Assembly: GCF_031085175.1 (NCBI RefSeq)
Contig: NZ_JAVHUY010000016.1
Span: 62,001 to 126,000 of the forward strand
Direction of reading: 5' to 3'
Length of the DNA: 64,000 bases
From: Phytohabitans maris
GTDB lineage: Bacteria > Actinomycetota > Actinomycetes > Mycobacteriales > Micromonosporaceae
The first letter of the stretch is position 1. Every line of letters begins with the position of its first letter. Position numbers and translations under genes: made by a program. Shown here piece by piece: positions 43,024 through 51,634 of the stretch. Under the pieces are notes generated by a model, which saw only the letters and a list, made by a program, of their open reading frames with translations, did no database searches and was not told where the DNA came from.

Positions 43024-44637
43024 CTAGGCGTCGATCGACGTGGCGGCGCGGCGGCCTAGTTCGGCGGCGAGGTCGGGGGTCGGGGCGGCGTGGAGTAGGG
43101 CGCCGTCGGTGCCGCGGTATTCCAGTACCGGCGCGGGCGGCGCCACCCCGGCCGTGTCCGACCACATCGGACCGTCCACGACCACCAGCGTGGCCAGGTG
43201 GGCCGCGGCCGCGTGGGCGATGCCGGCCGCCAGCGAGCGGTCGACCACCACCGCCCCGGCGCCGTCGACGCCGTGCGCGCTCGCCGCGGCCTCCAGGGCG
43301 CTGACCGCCGCCGTGTCGTGGGCCGGGTCCGACTCGCGGCGCAGCAGGACCGGGTGTACCACGCCGCCGTCCGGTGCGGCGATCCGCGCGGCCAGCCGGA
43401 AGACCTCCGGCGGTGGCTCCACTGTGGACACCGCGAGCACGACACGGGCGCCGAGCGGGCGGTCGGTGGCGGACGGGCGGGGCACCTGGCGCATGAAGCG
43501 GCGGCCGGCGATCGGCGACACGACGAGGCTGACCAGGATCAGCACGAGCACCGCGTTGACCACCGAGGTGCCGAAAAGGCCGATCTGGTACCCGATGGTG
43601 GTCGACGCGAGCGTGGCGGCGGCCTGCGGCGTGGTCAGCGCGAACATCACGCCGGCCCGGGACCCGGAGAAGCCGAGCAGCACGCGGGCCAGCCAGGCGG
43701 CGAGCGCCTTGCCACCCACGCAGGCCACGACGAAGAGCGCGGCCAGGCCGAGCGTGCTCGGCTGGGCGATCACCCGGGGGTCGAGGATCAGCCCGACCGA
43801 GACGAGGAAGACCGGGATGAACACGGCCGCGCCGAAGAAGTCGATCCGGTCCATCAGCCGCCCCTCGTTGGGGACGAGGCGGTTGAGCGCGAGCCCGGCG
43901 AAGAACGCGCCCACGATCCCCTCGATGCCGAAGACCTGGGCGAGTACGGCAGCGGCGAGGAAGCCTGCGATCGCGACGAGGTAGCGCACCGTGCGTTCGC
44001 CGCCGAGCCGCCGGAAGCACCACCGGGCCGCGCGGGGCAGCGTGTAGAAACAGAACCCGCCGAGTACGGCGAAGCCGGCGACCAGCCGCAGCAGCACCTC
44101 CCAGGTCGAGGCGGCGCTGCCGGCGGTACCGGCGACGACCGCCAGCACGATCAGCGCGAGCGTGTCGGTGAGCACGGTGGCGCCGACCGCCGTGGCGACC
44201 GCGGGATCGGAGCCCAGGCCGCCGCCCCGGATCAGCGGGTACACGATGAGCGTGTGCGAGGCGAGCAGCGAGCCGAGCAGGAGCGCGGCCGGCGCGCCCC
44301 AGCCGAGCGCGAAGCCGACCGCCGTGCCGGCCGCCATCGGCGCCGCGAACGTGAGCAGCCCGAACGAGATCGCCGAGCGGCGGTACGCGCGCAGCAGCGC
44401 GAGGTCGAGCTCCAGCCCGGCCACGAACATCAGGTACAGCAGGCCGAGCTGGCCCAGGTCGGGCAGGGTGTCGCTGGCCTGGCTGATCCAGCCGAAGCCG
44501 TTGGGGCCGATCGCGTACCCGCCGAGCAGCAGCCCGATGATGCCCGGCACCCGGGCCCGCTCCAGCAGCAGCGGCCCGCCGATCACCACGGCGAACAGGA
44601 GCAGGAACTCCCACGCCGGGCCGTCGGGGGCGGTCAC
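43024..44637 (-). CDS. Kef/CPA2-type cation:proton antiporter with C-terminal USP-like domain
   Basis: 537 aa. About 12-13 membrane helices form a CPA2 antiporter (VPGIIGLLLGGYAIGPNGFG at residues ~29-48, GLLYLMFVAGLELDLALLR). A ~150-residue soluble tail (residues ~390-537) with alternating strands and helices (GARVVLAVSTVEPPPEVFRL) resembles a universal-stress-like domain rather than an RCK domain. It probably exchanges K+ or Na+ for H+. GTG start overlaps the stop of the upstream binding-protein gene (GTGA). Confidence 0.88.
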   Translation of the reverse strand: MTAPDGPAWEFLLLFAVVIGGPLLLERARVPGIIGLLLGGYAIGPNGFGWISQASDTLPDLGQLGLLYLMFVAGLELDLALLRAYRRSAISFGLLTFAAPMAAGTAVGFALGWGAPAALLLGSLLASHTLIVYPLIRGGGLGSDPAVATAVGATVLTDTLALIVLAVVAGTAGSAASTWEVLLRLVAGFAVLGGFCFYTLPRAARWCFRRLGGERTVRYLVAIAGFLAAAVLAQVFGIEGIVGAFFAGLALNRLVPNEGRLMDRIDFFGAAVFIPVFLVSVGLILDPRVIAQPSTLGLAALFVVACVGGKALAAWLARVLLGFSGSRAGVMFALTTPQAAATLASTTIGYQIGLFGTSVVNAVLVLILVSLVVSPIAGRRFMRQVPRPSATDRPLGARVVLAVSTVEPPPEVFRLAARIAAPDGGVVHPVLLRRESDPAHDTAAVSALEAAASAHGVDGAGAVVVDRSLAAGIAHAAAAHLATLVVVDGPMWSDTAGVAPPAPVLEYRGTDGALLHAAPTPDLAAELGRRAATSIDA

Positions 44638-45416
44638 CGGTCCCGCCCGATGACCGGTACGTCGGCCTGTGCGTCGCGTACGTCGGCGCCGAGCCAGCGC
44701 CGCGCGAGCCGGTCGATCGTGCCGTCGCTGGTGAAGGCGCGGACCGCCGAGTCGACCGCCTCGGCGTTGGCCGAGCCCTTCGGGAGGGCGACCGCGAGCG
44801 CGTCGTCCGTGGAGACCTGCACCGCGACCCGCAGCGTCCCGTCCGAGCGGTGCGCGAGGACGAGCGCGACCGGCAGGTCCAGCAGCACCGCGTCCACGGA
44901 TCCGGCCGCCAGGAGGGTGAGCGCGGCCGGCTCGTCGGCGGTGAACGCGGGCGGCGTGCTGGGCCGGACGAAGCCGGTCAGGACGGCGGCGAGCGTCGTA
45001 CCGCGCTTGACCGCCCATCGGGTGTCCCGGGCCGCCGCGAGGTCCGGGATCGCGCTCCGGGCCAGCCCGGCCGGCGTGGCCGCCAGGTACGGCCCGGAGA
45101 AGTCGAGCACCCGCTCGCGGTCCGGGGTCGCGGTCACCTGGGACAGGGCCAGGTCAGCCCCGCCCAGGTCGCCGGAGACGATCCGCTCGAACGGCACCCG
45201 TACCACCCGCGTCCGCAGGTGGAAGCGGCCGGCGAGCGCCTCGGCGAGGCCGTACTCGAATCCGCCCGGCTCCTCCCAGAAGCCCGGCAGCGGCAGCGTG
45301 GCCGTTGCGACGGTGAGCTCGCCGGCCACCGCCGGCCGGAACTCGCCGGCGGCGGGTGCGCCCCGCGCGCATCCGGCCAGCAGCACCACGACGAGCAGCG
45401 CCCCGATCCCGCGCAT
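44634..45416 (-). CDS. Extracellular amino-acid-type solute-binding lipoprotein (SBP family 3)
   Basis: 260 aa from ATG 45416. The signal peptide ends in lipobox LLAGC (Cys16). The mature part follows the family 3 fold: GELTVATATLPLPGFWEEPGG, then GLAEALAGRFHLRTRVV, ADLALSQVTATPDRERVLDF and RWAVKRGTTLAAVL. Members usually deliver amino acids to ABC permeases, but here no permease or ATPase is present and the gene is coupled to a cation antiporter. TAGTGT exactly 7 nt before the ATG supports this start over GTG 45425. Confidence 0.85.
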   Translation of the reverse strand: MRGIGALLVVVLLAGCARGAPAAGEFRPAVAGELTVATATLPLPGFWEEPGGFEYGLAEALAGRFHLRTRVVRVPFERIVSGDLGGADLALSQVTATPDRERVLDFSGPYLAATPAGLARSAIPDLAAARDTRWAVKRGTTLAAVLTGFVRPSTPPAFTADEPAALTLLAAGSVDAVLLDLPVALVLAHRSDGTLRVAVQVSTDDALAVALPKGSANAEAVDSAVRAFTSDGTIDRLARRWLGADVRDAQADVPVIGRDR

Positions 45417-45423
45417 GGTGATC

Positions 45424-45429
45424 ACACTA
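45424..45429 (-). promoter_or_regulatory. -10 box (TAGTGT) for leaderless binding-protein mRNA
   Basis: TAGTGT, then 7 nt, then the ATG at 45416. Confidence 0.6.
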
Positions 45430-45466
45430 GGCAGGATCGGGGCGCAAGCGGCCTAAAAGCCGTGAA

Positions 45467-47542
45467 TCACGGCAGGCTGGCCACCCCGCGAGGCAGGCTA
45501 GCCACTCCTTGGGGCAGGAACAGCCGGCCGGTCACCCGCTCGGACGTGCCGGTCCGATCCAGGTACGGCGTGATGCCGCCCAGGTGGAACGGCCAGCCGC
45601 CGCCCAGGATCAGGCAGAGGTCGATGTCTTGCGCCTCGGCGACCACGCCCTCGTCCAGCATCAGCCGGGCCTCCTGGGCGAGCGCCTCCAGGGCCCGCTG
45701 GCGTACCCGCTCCGCTGTGGACGGCTGGTCGCCGAACGCCAGCAGCCCGGCCACCTCCGGGTTGACCTCGTCGTCGACCAGGAACGGCTTGCCGGACTCG
45801 GCGACCCGGCGCAGGTTGTCGCTGACCGGGAAGCGGTCCGGGAACGCCGCGTGCAGGATGCCGCCGACGTGGTACGCGACCGCGGGGCCGACGAGCTGGA
45901 GCAGCGGCAGCGGCCGCATCGGCAGGCCGAGCGGGTCGAGCGCCTCGTTGGCCACGTCGAGCGGGGTGCCCTCGTCCACGGCCGCGAAGATCTCGCCGAG
46001 GAAGCGGGTCAGCAGCCGGTTGACCACGAACGCGGGCGCGTCCTTGACCAGCACGCAGGACTTCTTCAGCTCCTTGCCGACCGCGAACGCGGTGGCCAGC
46101 GTGGCGTCGTCGGTCCGCTCGCCCCGGATGATCTCCAGCAGCGGCATCACCGCGACCGGGTTGAAGAAGTGGAAGCCGACCACCCGCTCGGGGTGCTCCA
46201 GGTCGGCCGCCATCTCGGTGACCGACAGCGAGGAGGTGTTGGTCGCCAGCACCGCCTCCGGCTTGACGATTTTCTCCAGCTCGGCCCAGACCTGCTTCTT
46301 GACCTTGAGGTCTTCGAAGACCGCCTCGACCACGAGGTCGGCGTCGGCGAATACGCCCTTGTCGACCGAGCCGCTGATCAGGCCGTGCAGCTTGGCGGCC
46401 TTGCCGGCGTCCAGCCGCCCCTTGGCGGCCATCTTGTCGATCTCGCCGTGCACGTACGCGACGCCCTTGTCGACCCGGGCCTGGTCGAGGTCGGTCAGCA
46501 CGACCGGCACCTCCAGGCGGCGGGCGAACAGCAGCGCGATCTGGCCGGCCATCAGGCCCGCGCCGACCAGGCCGACCTTGGTGACGTCGCGGGCCAGCGC
46601 CGGCGCGGGAGCCCCGGCCGGGCGCTTGGCGCGGCGCTGCACGAGGTCGAACGCGTACAGGCCGCTGCGCAGCTCGTCGGTCATCACCAGGTCGGCGAGG
46701 GCCTCGTCCTCGGCGGCGGTACCCTCCGCGAACGGCGCCTCCTTCGCCAGGCCGAGCAGCTCCAGCGCCCGGTTGGCCGACGGGACGGCGCCGTGCAGCC
46801 GGTCGTCGAGCGTCTTCTTCGCGAAGAAGAGCACGCCGTCCCACATGTCCTTGTCGACCTCGGGGCGGGTGACGGTGACCTCGCCGCGTACGACACCGGC
46901 CGCCCACTCCAGGGAGCGCTCCAGGAAGTCGGCCGGCTCCAGCAGAACGTCGGTGATGCCCAGCTCGGCGGCCTGGGCCGGCCTGAGCATCTTGTTCTGG
47001 GTGAGCGGGTTCTGGATGATCACCTGGGCCGCGGGCGCGATGCCGATCAGGTTGGGCAGCAGCTGCGTGCCACCCCAGCCGGGTACGAGCCCGAGCAGCA
47101 CCTCGGGAAACGCGAGCGCGGCCGCGCCGCCGGAGAGCGTGCGGTAGTGGCAGTGCAGCGCCAGCTCGAGCCCGCCGCCCATCGCCGCGCCGTTCACGAA
47201 CGCGAACGTCGGCACCGCCCTCTGCTTGAGCCGGGCGAAGACCCGGTGCCCCTCGCGGCCGATCTGCAGCGCCTGCTCGCGGTCGGTGATCGTGGGCAGG
47301 CCGGTCACGTCCGCGCCGACGCAGAAGATGTACGGCTTGCCGGTCACCGCCACGAACGCCGGCTCCGCGGCGAGCGCCGCCGTGATGGCCGCGTCGAGGC
47401 TGGCCAGCCCTTCGGGGCCGAGCGTGTTCGGCTTCTTGTGGTCGAAGCCGTTGTCCAATGTGATCAGTGCGGCCGGCTTGTCCAGGCCGGGCACGTGCAC
47501 CAGGCGCAGCAACGACCTGGTGACAACCTCCTGGTACGTCAC
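45467..47542 (-). CDS. fadB: FadB-type enoyl-CoA hydratase / 3-hydroxyacyl-CoA dehydrogenase
   Basis: 691 aa bifunctional beta-oxidation enzyme. The N-terminal crotonase domain has FVAVTGKPYIFCVGADVTGL and FVNGAAMGGGLELALHCHY (oxyanion hole). The dehydrogenase half begins near residue 325 with KVGLVGAGLMAGQIALLFAR (NAD site) and contains VGFHFFNPVAVMPLLEII with the catalytic His. The C-terminus ends in a duplicated GVASLP motif (GVASLPRGVASLP), probably a recent small tandem duplication. GTG start overlaps the thiolase stop as GTGA. Confidence 0.95.
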   Translation of the reverse strand: MTYQEVVTRSLLRLVHVPGLDKPAALITLDNGFDHKKPNTLGPEGLASLDAAITAALAAEPAFVAVTGKPYIFCVGADVTGLPTITDREQALQIGREGHRVFARLKQRAVPTFAFVNGAAMGGGLELALHCHYRTLSGGAAALAFPEVLLGLVPGWGGTQLLPNLIGIAPAAQVIIQNPLTQNKMLRPAQAAELGITDVLLEPADFLERSLEWAAGVVRGEVTVTRPEVDKDMWDGVLFFAKKTLDDRLHGAVPSANRALELLGLAKEAPFAEGTAAEDEALADLVMTDELRSGLYAFDLVQRRAKRPAGAPAPALARDVTKVGLVGAGLMAGQIALLFARRLEVPVVLTDLDQARVDKGVAYVHGEIDKMAAKGRLDAGKAAKLHGLISGSVDKGVFADADLVVEAVFEDLKVKKQVWAELEKIVKPEAVLATNTSSLSVTEMAADLEHPERVVGFHFFNPVAVMPLLEIIRGERTDDATLATAFAVGKELKKSCVLVKDAPAFVVNRLLTRFLGEIFAAVDEGTPLDVANEALDPLGLPMRPLPLLQLVGPAVAYHVGGILHAAFPDRFPVSDNLRRVAESGKPFLVDDEVNPEVAGLLAFGDQPSTAERVRQRALEALAQEARLMLDEGVVAEAQDIDLCLILGGGWPFHLGGITPYLDRTGTSERVTGRLFLPQGVASLPRGVASLP

Positions 47543-48729
47543 TTTGCCTCCCACAGCGGGTTCTCCCAGATGACCGTCCCACCCATGCCGATGCCGATGC
47601 ACATCGCCGTCAGGCCGTACCGCACCTCGGGGTGCTCGGCGAACTGCCGCGCGAGCTGCGTCATCAGCCGTACGCCGGAGGAGGCGAGCGGGTGGCCGAC
47701 CGAGATCGCGCCGCCCCAGGCGTTCACCCGCGGGTCGTCGTCGGCGATGCCGAAGTGGTCGAGGAACGCGAGCACCTGCACCGCGAACGCCTCGTTCAGC
47801 TCGAAGAGGCCGATGTCGCCGATGGAGAGCCCGGCGATCCGCAGCGCCTTCTCGGTGCTCGGGATCGGGCCGTAGCCCATCACCTCGGGCTCGACCCCGA
47901 CGAAGCCGTACGACACCAGTCGCATCGCCACCGGCAGGCCCAGCTCACGGGCCACGTCTTCGGCGGCGATGATGCTCGCGGTGGCGCCGTCGTTGAGGCC
48001 GGCGGCGTTGCCCGCGGTCACCCGGCCGTGCGGGCGGAACGGGGTCTTCAGGGTCGCCAGCTTCGCGAGGCTCGTCTCGCGCGGTGCCTCGTCGGCGGTC
48101 GCCAGGCCCCAGCCGGCCTCCGGGTCGCGCACGGCCACCGGTACCAGGTCCTGCTGGATCCTGCCGTCCGCGTACGCCTTGGCGGTCTTCTCCTGCGAGG
48201 CCAGGCCGAACGCGTCCGCGCGCTCCTTCGTCACCCGCGGCAGCCGGTCGTGCAGGTTTTCCGCGGTCGCGCCCATGACCAGCGCGGACGGGTCGACCAG
48301 CTTTTCGGCGAGGATGCGCGGGTTGGGGTCGACGCCCTCGCCCATCGGGTGGCGCCCCATGTGCTCGACGCCGCCGGCGATCGCCACGTCGTAGGCGCCC
48401 ATGGCGATCCCGCCGGCCACCGTGGTGACCGCGGTCATCGCGCCGGCGCACATCCGGTCGATCGCGTACCCGGGTACGGTCTTCGGCAGCCCGGACAGCA
48501 GCGCGGCGGTGCGGCCGATGGTGAGGCCCTGGTCACCGATCTGGGTGGTGGCGGCGATGGCCACCTCCTCCACCCGCTCCGGCGGAAGCTGCGGGTTGCG
48601 GCGCAGCAGTTCGCGGATGCAGCGGATCACCAGGTCGTCGGCGCGGGTGTTGGCGTACATGCCGCCCGCCTTGCCGAAGGGTGTGCGGACGCCATCGACA
48701 AAGACGACATCCCGGACTTGACGGGGCAC
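47539..48729 (-). CDS. fadA: Acetyl-CoA acyltransferase (thiolase)
   Basis: 396 aa. Catalyses the last, thiolytic step of beta-oxidation. Catalytic Cys in IDRMCAGAMTAV near residue 94, NEAFAVQVL, His in GHPLASSG near residue 350 and Cys in MCIGIGMGG near residue 380. GTG start with GAGGAGG 8-9 nt upstream. It forms a fadA-fadB operon next to RNase D, an arrangement also known in Streptomyces. Confidence 0.96.
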   Translation of the reverse strand: MPRQVRDVVFVDGVRTPFGKAGGMYANTRADDLVIRCIRELLRRNPQLPPERVEEVAIAATTQIGDQGLTIGRTAALLSGLPKTVPGYAIDRMCAGAMTAVTTVAGGIAMGAYDVAIAGGVEHMGRHPMGEGVDPNPRILAEKLVDPSALVMGATAENLHDRLPRVTKERADAFGLASQEKTAKAYADGRIQQDLVPVAVRDPEAGWGLATADEAPRETSLAKLATLKTPFRPHGRVTAGNAAGLNDGATASIIAAEDVARELGLPVAMRLVSYGFVGVEPEVMGYGPIPSTEKALRIAGLSIGDIGLFELNEAFAVQVLAFLDHFGIADDDPRVNAWGGAISVGHPLASSGVRLMTQLARQFAEHPEVRYGLTAMCIGIGMGGTVIWENPLWEAK

Positions 48730-48770
48730 AGCAGGGCCTCCTCGTGGGCGTGCGGACCTCCTAGCCCAGG

Positions 48771-48776
48771 ATGCTA
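48771..48776 (-). promoter_or_regulatory. -10 box (TAGCAT) for the fadAB operon
   Basis: TAGCAT on the minus strand would give a ~35-nt leader containing the GAGGAGG site. No clear -35 was seen. Confidence 0.35.
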
Positions 48777-48821
48777 CCCGCCGGTAACTATGGCCGGGGC
48801 TGTGGGGCGGGTCACTGTGCT

Positions 48822-48881
48822 CCCGTGATCAAAGCTCCCCCCATGTCGTTCTAGCGACGTGGGGGGAGCTTTGATCACGGG
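48822..48881. repeat. Family A dispersed hairpin, copy 4
   Basis: Core arms 48826-48848 and 48855-48877 (TGATCAAAGCTCCCCCCA at the base), loop TTCTAG, one T-G wobble, extended by CCCG/CGGG. Its right arm contains the RNase D stop codon. This is the only copy between tandem rather than convergent genes. Confidence 0.92.
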
Positions 48882-50194
48882 GTGGGCTCGCGGAGCGCGA
48901 CCGCCAGGCCGTCCGCGATCAAGCCGACCTGCCAGGCCCGCGCGCCGTACCCGCGAAGTGTCGCCGCGACCGTCTCCGGCGTGATCTCCTCGGGCGGCGT
49001 CCAGGCCAGCCGGCGTACCGAGTCGGGTGTGATCAGGTTTTCCGGCGGCAGCGTGTGCGCGGCGGCGGCGGTGGTGACCACCTCGCGGCACCGGGCCAGG
49101 CGGGCCGCCGCGATCGGGTCGCGCTCGGCCCACCGGTGCGGCGGCGGGGGACCGTCCAGCGGCGGGGCCACCGGCAGCATGTCGTCGGGCAGCTCGCGCG
49201 CCTTGGCCAGCGCCTCGATCCAGGTACGCGCCAGCCGCCGCACCGACCGCCCGCCGAAGCCGGGGAGGGTGAGCAGCGTCCGCTCGTCCTTGGGGTCGAG
49301 CTCGGCGGCCGCGATGATCGCCGCGTCGGGCAGCACCCGGCCGGGCGCCGAGTCGCGGCGGGCGGCGATCTCGTCCCGCGCGTACCACATCGCGCGCACC
49401 CGCGCCTGCGCCCGCGCGCCGCGGATGCGGTGGATGCCGGAGGTGCGCCGCCACGGGTCCGGGCGCTGCCGGGGCGGCTGCGCGCCGGAGGCGACCAGCG
49501 CCGCGAACTCCTCGGCGGCCCAGCCGTCCTTGCCCTGCGCCGCGAGCTCGGCCGCCAGCTTGTCGCGCAGGTCGGTGAGGAGCTCGACGTCCAGCGCCGC
49601 GTACGTCAGCCACGACTCGGGCAGCGGCCGGGTGGACCAGTCGGCGGCCGAGTGGTGCTTTTCGAGTGTGTACCCGAGCAGCTGTTCGGTCAGTGCGGCC
49701 AGGCCGACCCGCTCGAATCCGGCCAGCCGAGCGGCCAATTCCGTGTCGAAAAGGCGACGCGGTCGCAGGCCGAGATCGGCGAGGCAGGGCAGATCCTGGC
49801 TCGCGGCGTGCAGTACCCATTCGGCGTCGGCGATGGCCTCGTCGAGCGTGCGCAGGTCACCGAGGGGGAGCGGATCGATGAGTACGCTGCCCGCGCCCGC
49901 TCGGCGCAGCTGCACGAGGTACGCGCGCTGCGTGTACCGGTAGCCGGAGGCGCGCTCGGCGTCCACGGCGACCGGGCCGGTGCCGGCGGCGAAGCGGGCC
50001 ACGACCTCGGCAAGCTGGTCGGGCGTCTCGATCGGGGTCGGGGTGCCCTCGCGGGGGGCGGTCAGCGGTACGGGCCCGCCAGGCGTTATCGGGTCGGGCC
50101 CCACGCTTTCGGTTGCCGGAGCGGGCCGGCTGTGTGGTCCGTCCCCTGCTTGGCGTTGCGCGGCCCGACGGCGCAGGGGTGGTTCGTCGGTCAC
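48875..50194 (-). CDS. rnd: Ribonuclease D with HRDC domain
   Basis: 439 aa. DEDDy exonuclease motifs: VAVDAERASGYRYTQRAYL (Exo I, D and E), LVGLAALTEQLL-like region with HAASQDLPCL (Exo II), and SWLTYAALDVELL (Exo III, Tyr-x3-Asp). An HRDC domain lies near residues 235-315 and a second helical segment ends the protein. It trims the 3' ends of structured RNAs. The GTG at 50194 follows TACGGT by 6 nt. The stop codon is inside the family A hairpin. Homologue Rv2681 is next to the DUF3000 gene Rv2680, as here but for two inserted genes. Confidence 0.93.
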   Translation of the reverse strand: MTDEPPLRRRAAQRQAGDGPHSRPAPATESVGPDPITPGGPVPLTAPREGTPTPIETPDQLAEVVARFAAGTGPVAVDAERASGYRYTQRAYLVQLRRAGAGSVLIDPLPLGDLRTLDEAIADAEWVLHAASQDLPCLADLGLRPRRLFDTELAARLAGFERVGLAALTEQLLGYTLEKHHSAADWSTRPLPESWLTYAALDVELLTDLRDKLAAELAAQGKDGWAAEEFAALVASGAQPPRQRPDPWRRTSGIHRIRGARAQARVRAMWYARDEIAARRDSAPGRVLPDAAIIAAAELDPKDERTLLTLPGFGGRSVRRLARTWIEALAKARELPDDMLPVAPPLDGPPPPHRWAERDPIAAARLARCREVVTTAAAAHTLPPENLITPDSVRRLAWTPPEEITPETVAATLRGYGARAWQVGLIADGLAVALREPTP

Positions 50195-50200
50195 CCGACA

Positions 50201-50206
50201 ACCGTA
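50201..50206 (-). promoter_or_regulatory. -10 box (TACGGT) for near-leaderless rnd
   Basis: TACGGT, then 6 nt, then the GTG at 50194. Confidence 0.45.
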
Positions 50207-50422
50207 GTGTGGTCGCCGGCTGGCAACGAGCAGCCGGTGCCCGGCGCGTCGAACCGGAGGCCGCTCACACCGGACGTCACCGGACCCGGCGCCCGTGTCA
50301 GCATGAAGGAGACAAACGTCGTTACCGCCGGTACGGTCCACCGGTGCCGCCGATCGGCTCGGGTGGGGTTGTGCCGAGGTGCGACTGTGGAACGGGCGTC
50401 CTAGGGGAGGGGCTAGATCTCG

Positions 50423-51550
50423 ATGACTGCTGGGTACGACCCGCTGTCCGCGCAGCCCGGAGCACAGGTGCCCGGTCCGCGCCACTCGCTCGAGGAAGAG
50501 GTGGGCGTGGCACCGGCCGGGCCGCCGGCCAGTGGGCCGCCGCGCACCGACGATCCGGACGGGCTCTACCGGCCCGGCCCGCCCCCGCCGCCACCGCAGA
50601 GCCCGCCGTTCGGCGCGATGCCGCCACCTCCGGGACCCGCCTACCCTCCGCCGCCGCCCGCCGCCTTCCCGGCTCCGGCCTACCCGCTCTCCGCGCCGCC
50701 CATGTCGGGGCTGCCCGGCGGTGAGCCGCAGTACGCGCCGTACCCGCCGATCGCGGCCCCGCCGCCGCCCCGCCGCCGCCCCTCCTGGCTGGGGCTGAGC
50801 GCGCTGGTGCTCGCGCTGATCCTCGGCGCCGTCGCGATCGTGCAGTCCATCCAGATCCGCGACCTCCAAGGGCGCGTCGCCGACGGAGACCGGGCGCTCG
50901 CCGAGGCGCAGGCCGCCGACAAGGGGCGGATGGACGGGCTGGACGGGCGCACCGCCGAGTTGGAGACCGCGGCGGGCAAGGCGTTCAACCCCGAGGCGAT
51001 TTCGAGCGAGGTGCTGCCCAGCGTGTTCCGCGTGTCGGCCGGGCAGTTCACCGGTACGGCGTTCGCGGTGGGGCAGCAGAGCGGCAGCACCACCAACCTG
51101 TTCACCAACTTCCACGTGGTCGAGTCGGTGTGGGTCGCGGGCCAGCGCGAGGTCTTCATCGAGCGCAAGGACCAGCGGTGGCCGGCGACCATCGTCCGGG
51201 TCGACGAGCAGGACGACGTCGCCCAGCTACGCACCAACAACAAGTTCACCGGGCTGGCCACCGCCCGTGAGGCGGCCAAGTCGGGCCAGCAGATCGTGGT
51301 CGTCGGCGCCCCGCTCGGGCTCGAAGACACGGTCACGACCGGCGTGATCAGCGCGATCCGCAAGGACGAGGGTGGCTCCGGCACGGTGATCCAGTTCGAC
51401 GCTCCGATCAACCCCGGCAACTCCGGCGGTCCCGTGGTCAACGCCGCCAAGCAGGTGGTCGGCATCGCCACCGCCAAGGCCCGGGACGCGGAGGGCATCG
51501 GCCTCGCGGTGCCGATCAAGACCGCCTGCGACGAGTTCAAGATCTGTTGA
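50423..51550 (+). CDS. Membrane-anchored trypsin-like serine protease (HtrA-like, no PDZ)
   Basis: 375 aa. A ~118-residue Pro-rich cytoplasmic N-terminus (PPPPPPQSPPFGAMPPPPG) precedes one membrane helix (residues ~124-143), a short coiled coil (residues ~145-190) and a chymotrypsin-fold protease. The triad is His in TNFHVVESVW, Asp in DEQDDVAQL and Ser in NPGNSGGPVV. The C-terminus lacks a PDZ domain and ends in Cys; another Cys is seven residues earlier. It probably acts in envelope quality control. The ATG has GGGAGGGG about 12 nt upstream. Confidence 0.9.
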   Translation: MTAGYDPLSAQPGAQVPGPRHSLEEEVGVAPAGPPASGPPRTDDPDGLYRPGPPPPPPQSPPFGAMPPPPGPAYPPPPPAAFPAPAYPLSAPPMSGLPGGEPQYAPYPPIAAPPPPRRRPSWLGLSALVLALILGAVAIVQSIQIRDLQGRVADGDRALAEAQAADKGRMDGLDGRTAELETAAGKAFNPEAISSEVLPSVFRVSAGQFTGTAFAVGQQSGSTTNLFTNFHVVESVWVAGQREVFIERKDQRWPATIVRVDEQDDVAQLRTNNKFTGLATAREAAKSGQQIVVVGAPLGLEDTVTTGVISAIRKDEGGSGTVIQFDAPINPGNSGGPVVNAAKQVVGIATAKARDAEGIGLAVPIKTACDEFKIC

Positions 51551-51634
51551 TGCTGCCGCGGCGCCCCGACCGGCCCGAGAACCGCCGGGTGCGCCGCGCT
51601 CTGACCGGGCGGCCGAGCGCCCACAGGAGGAATG

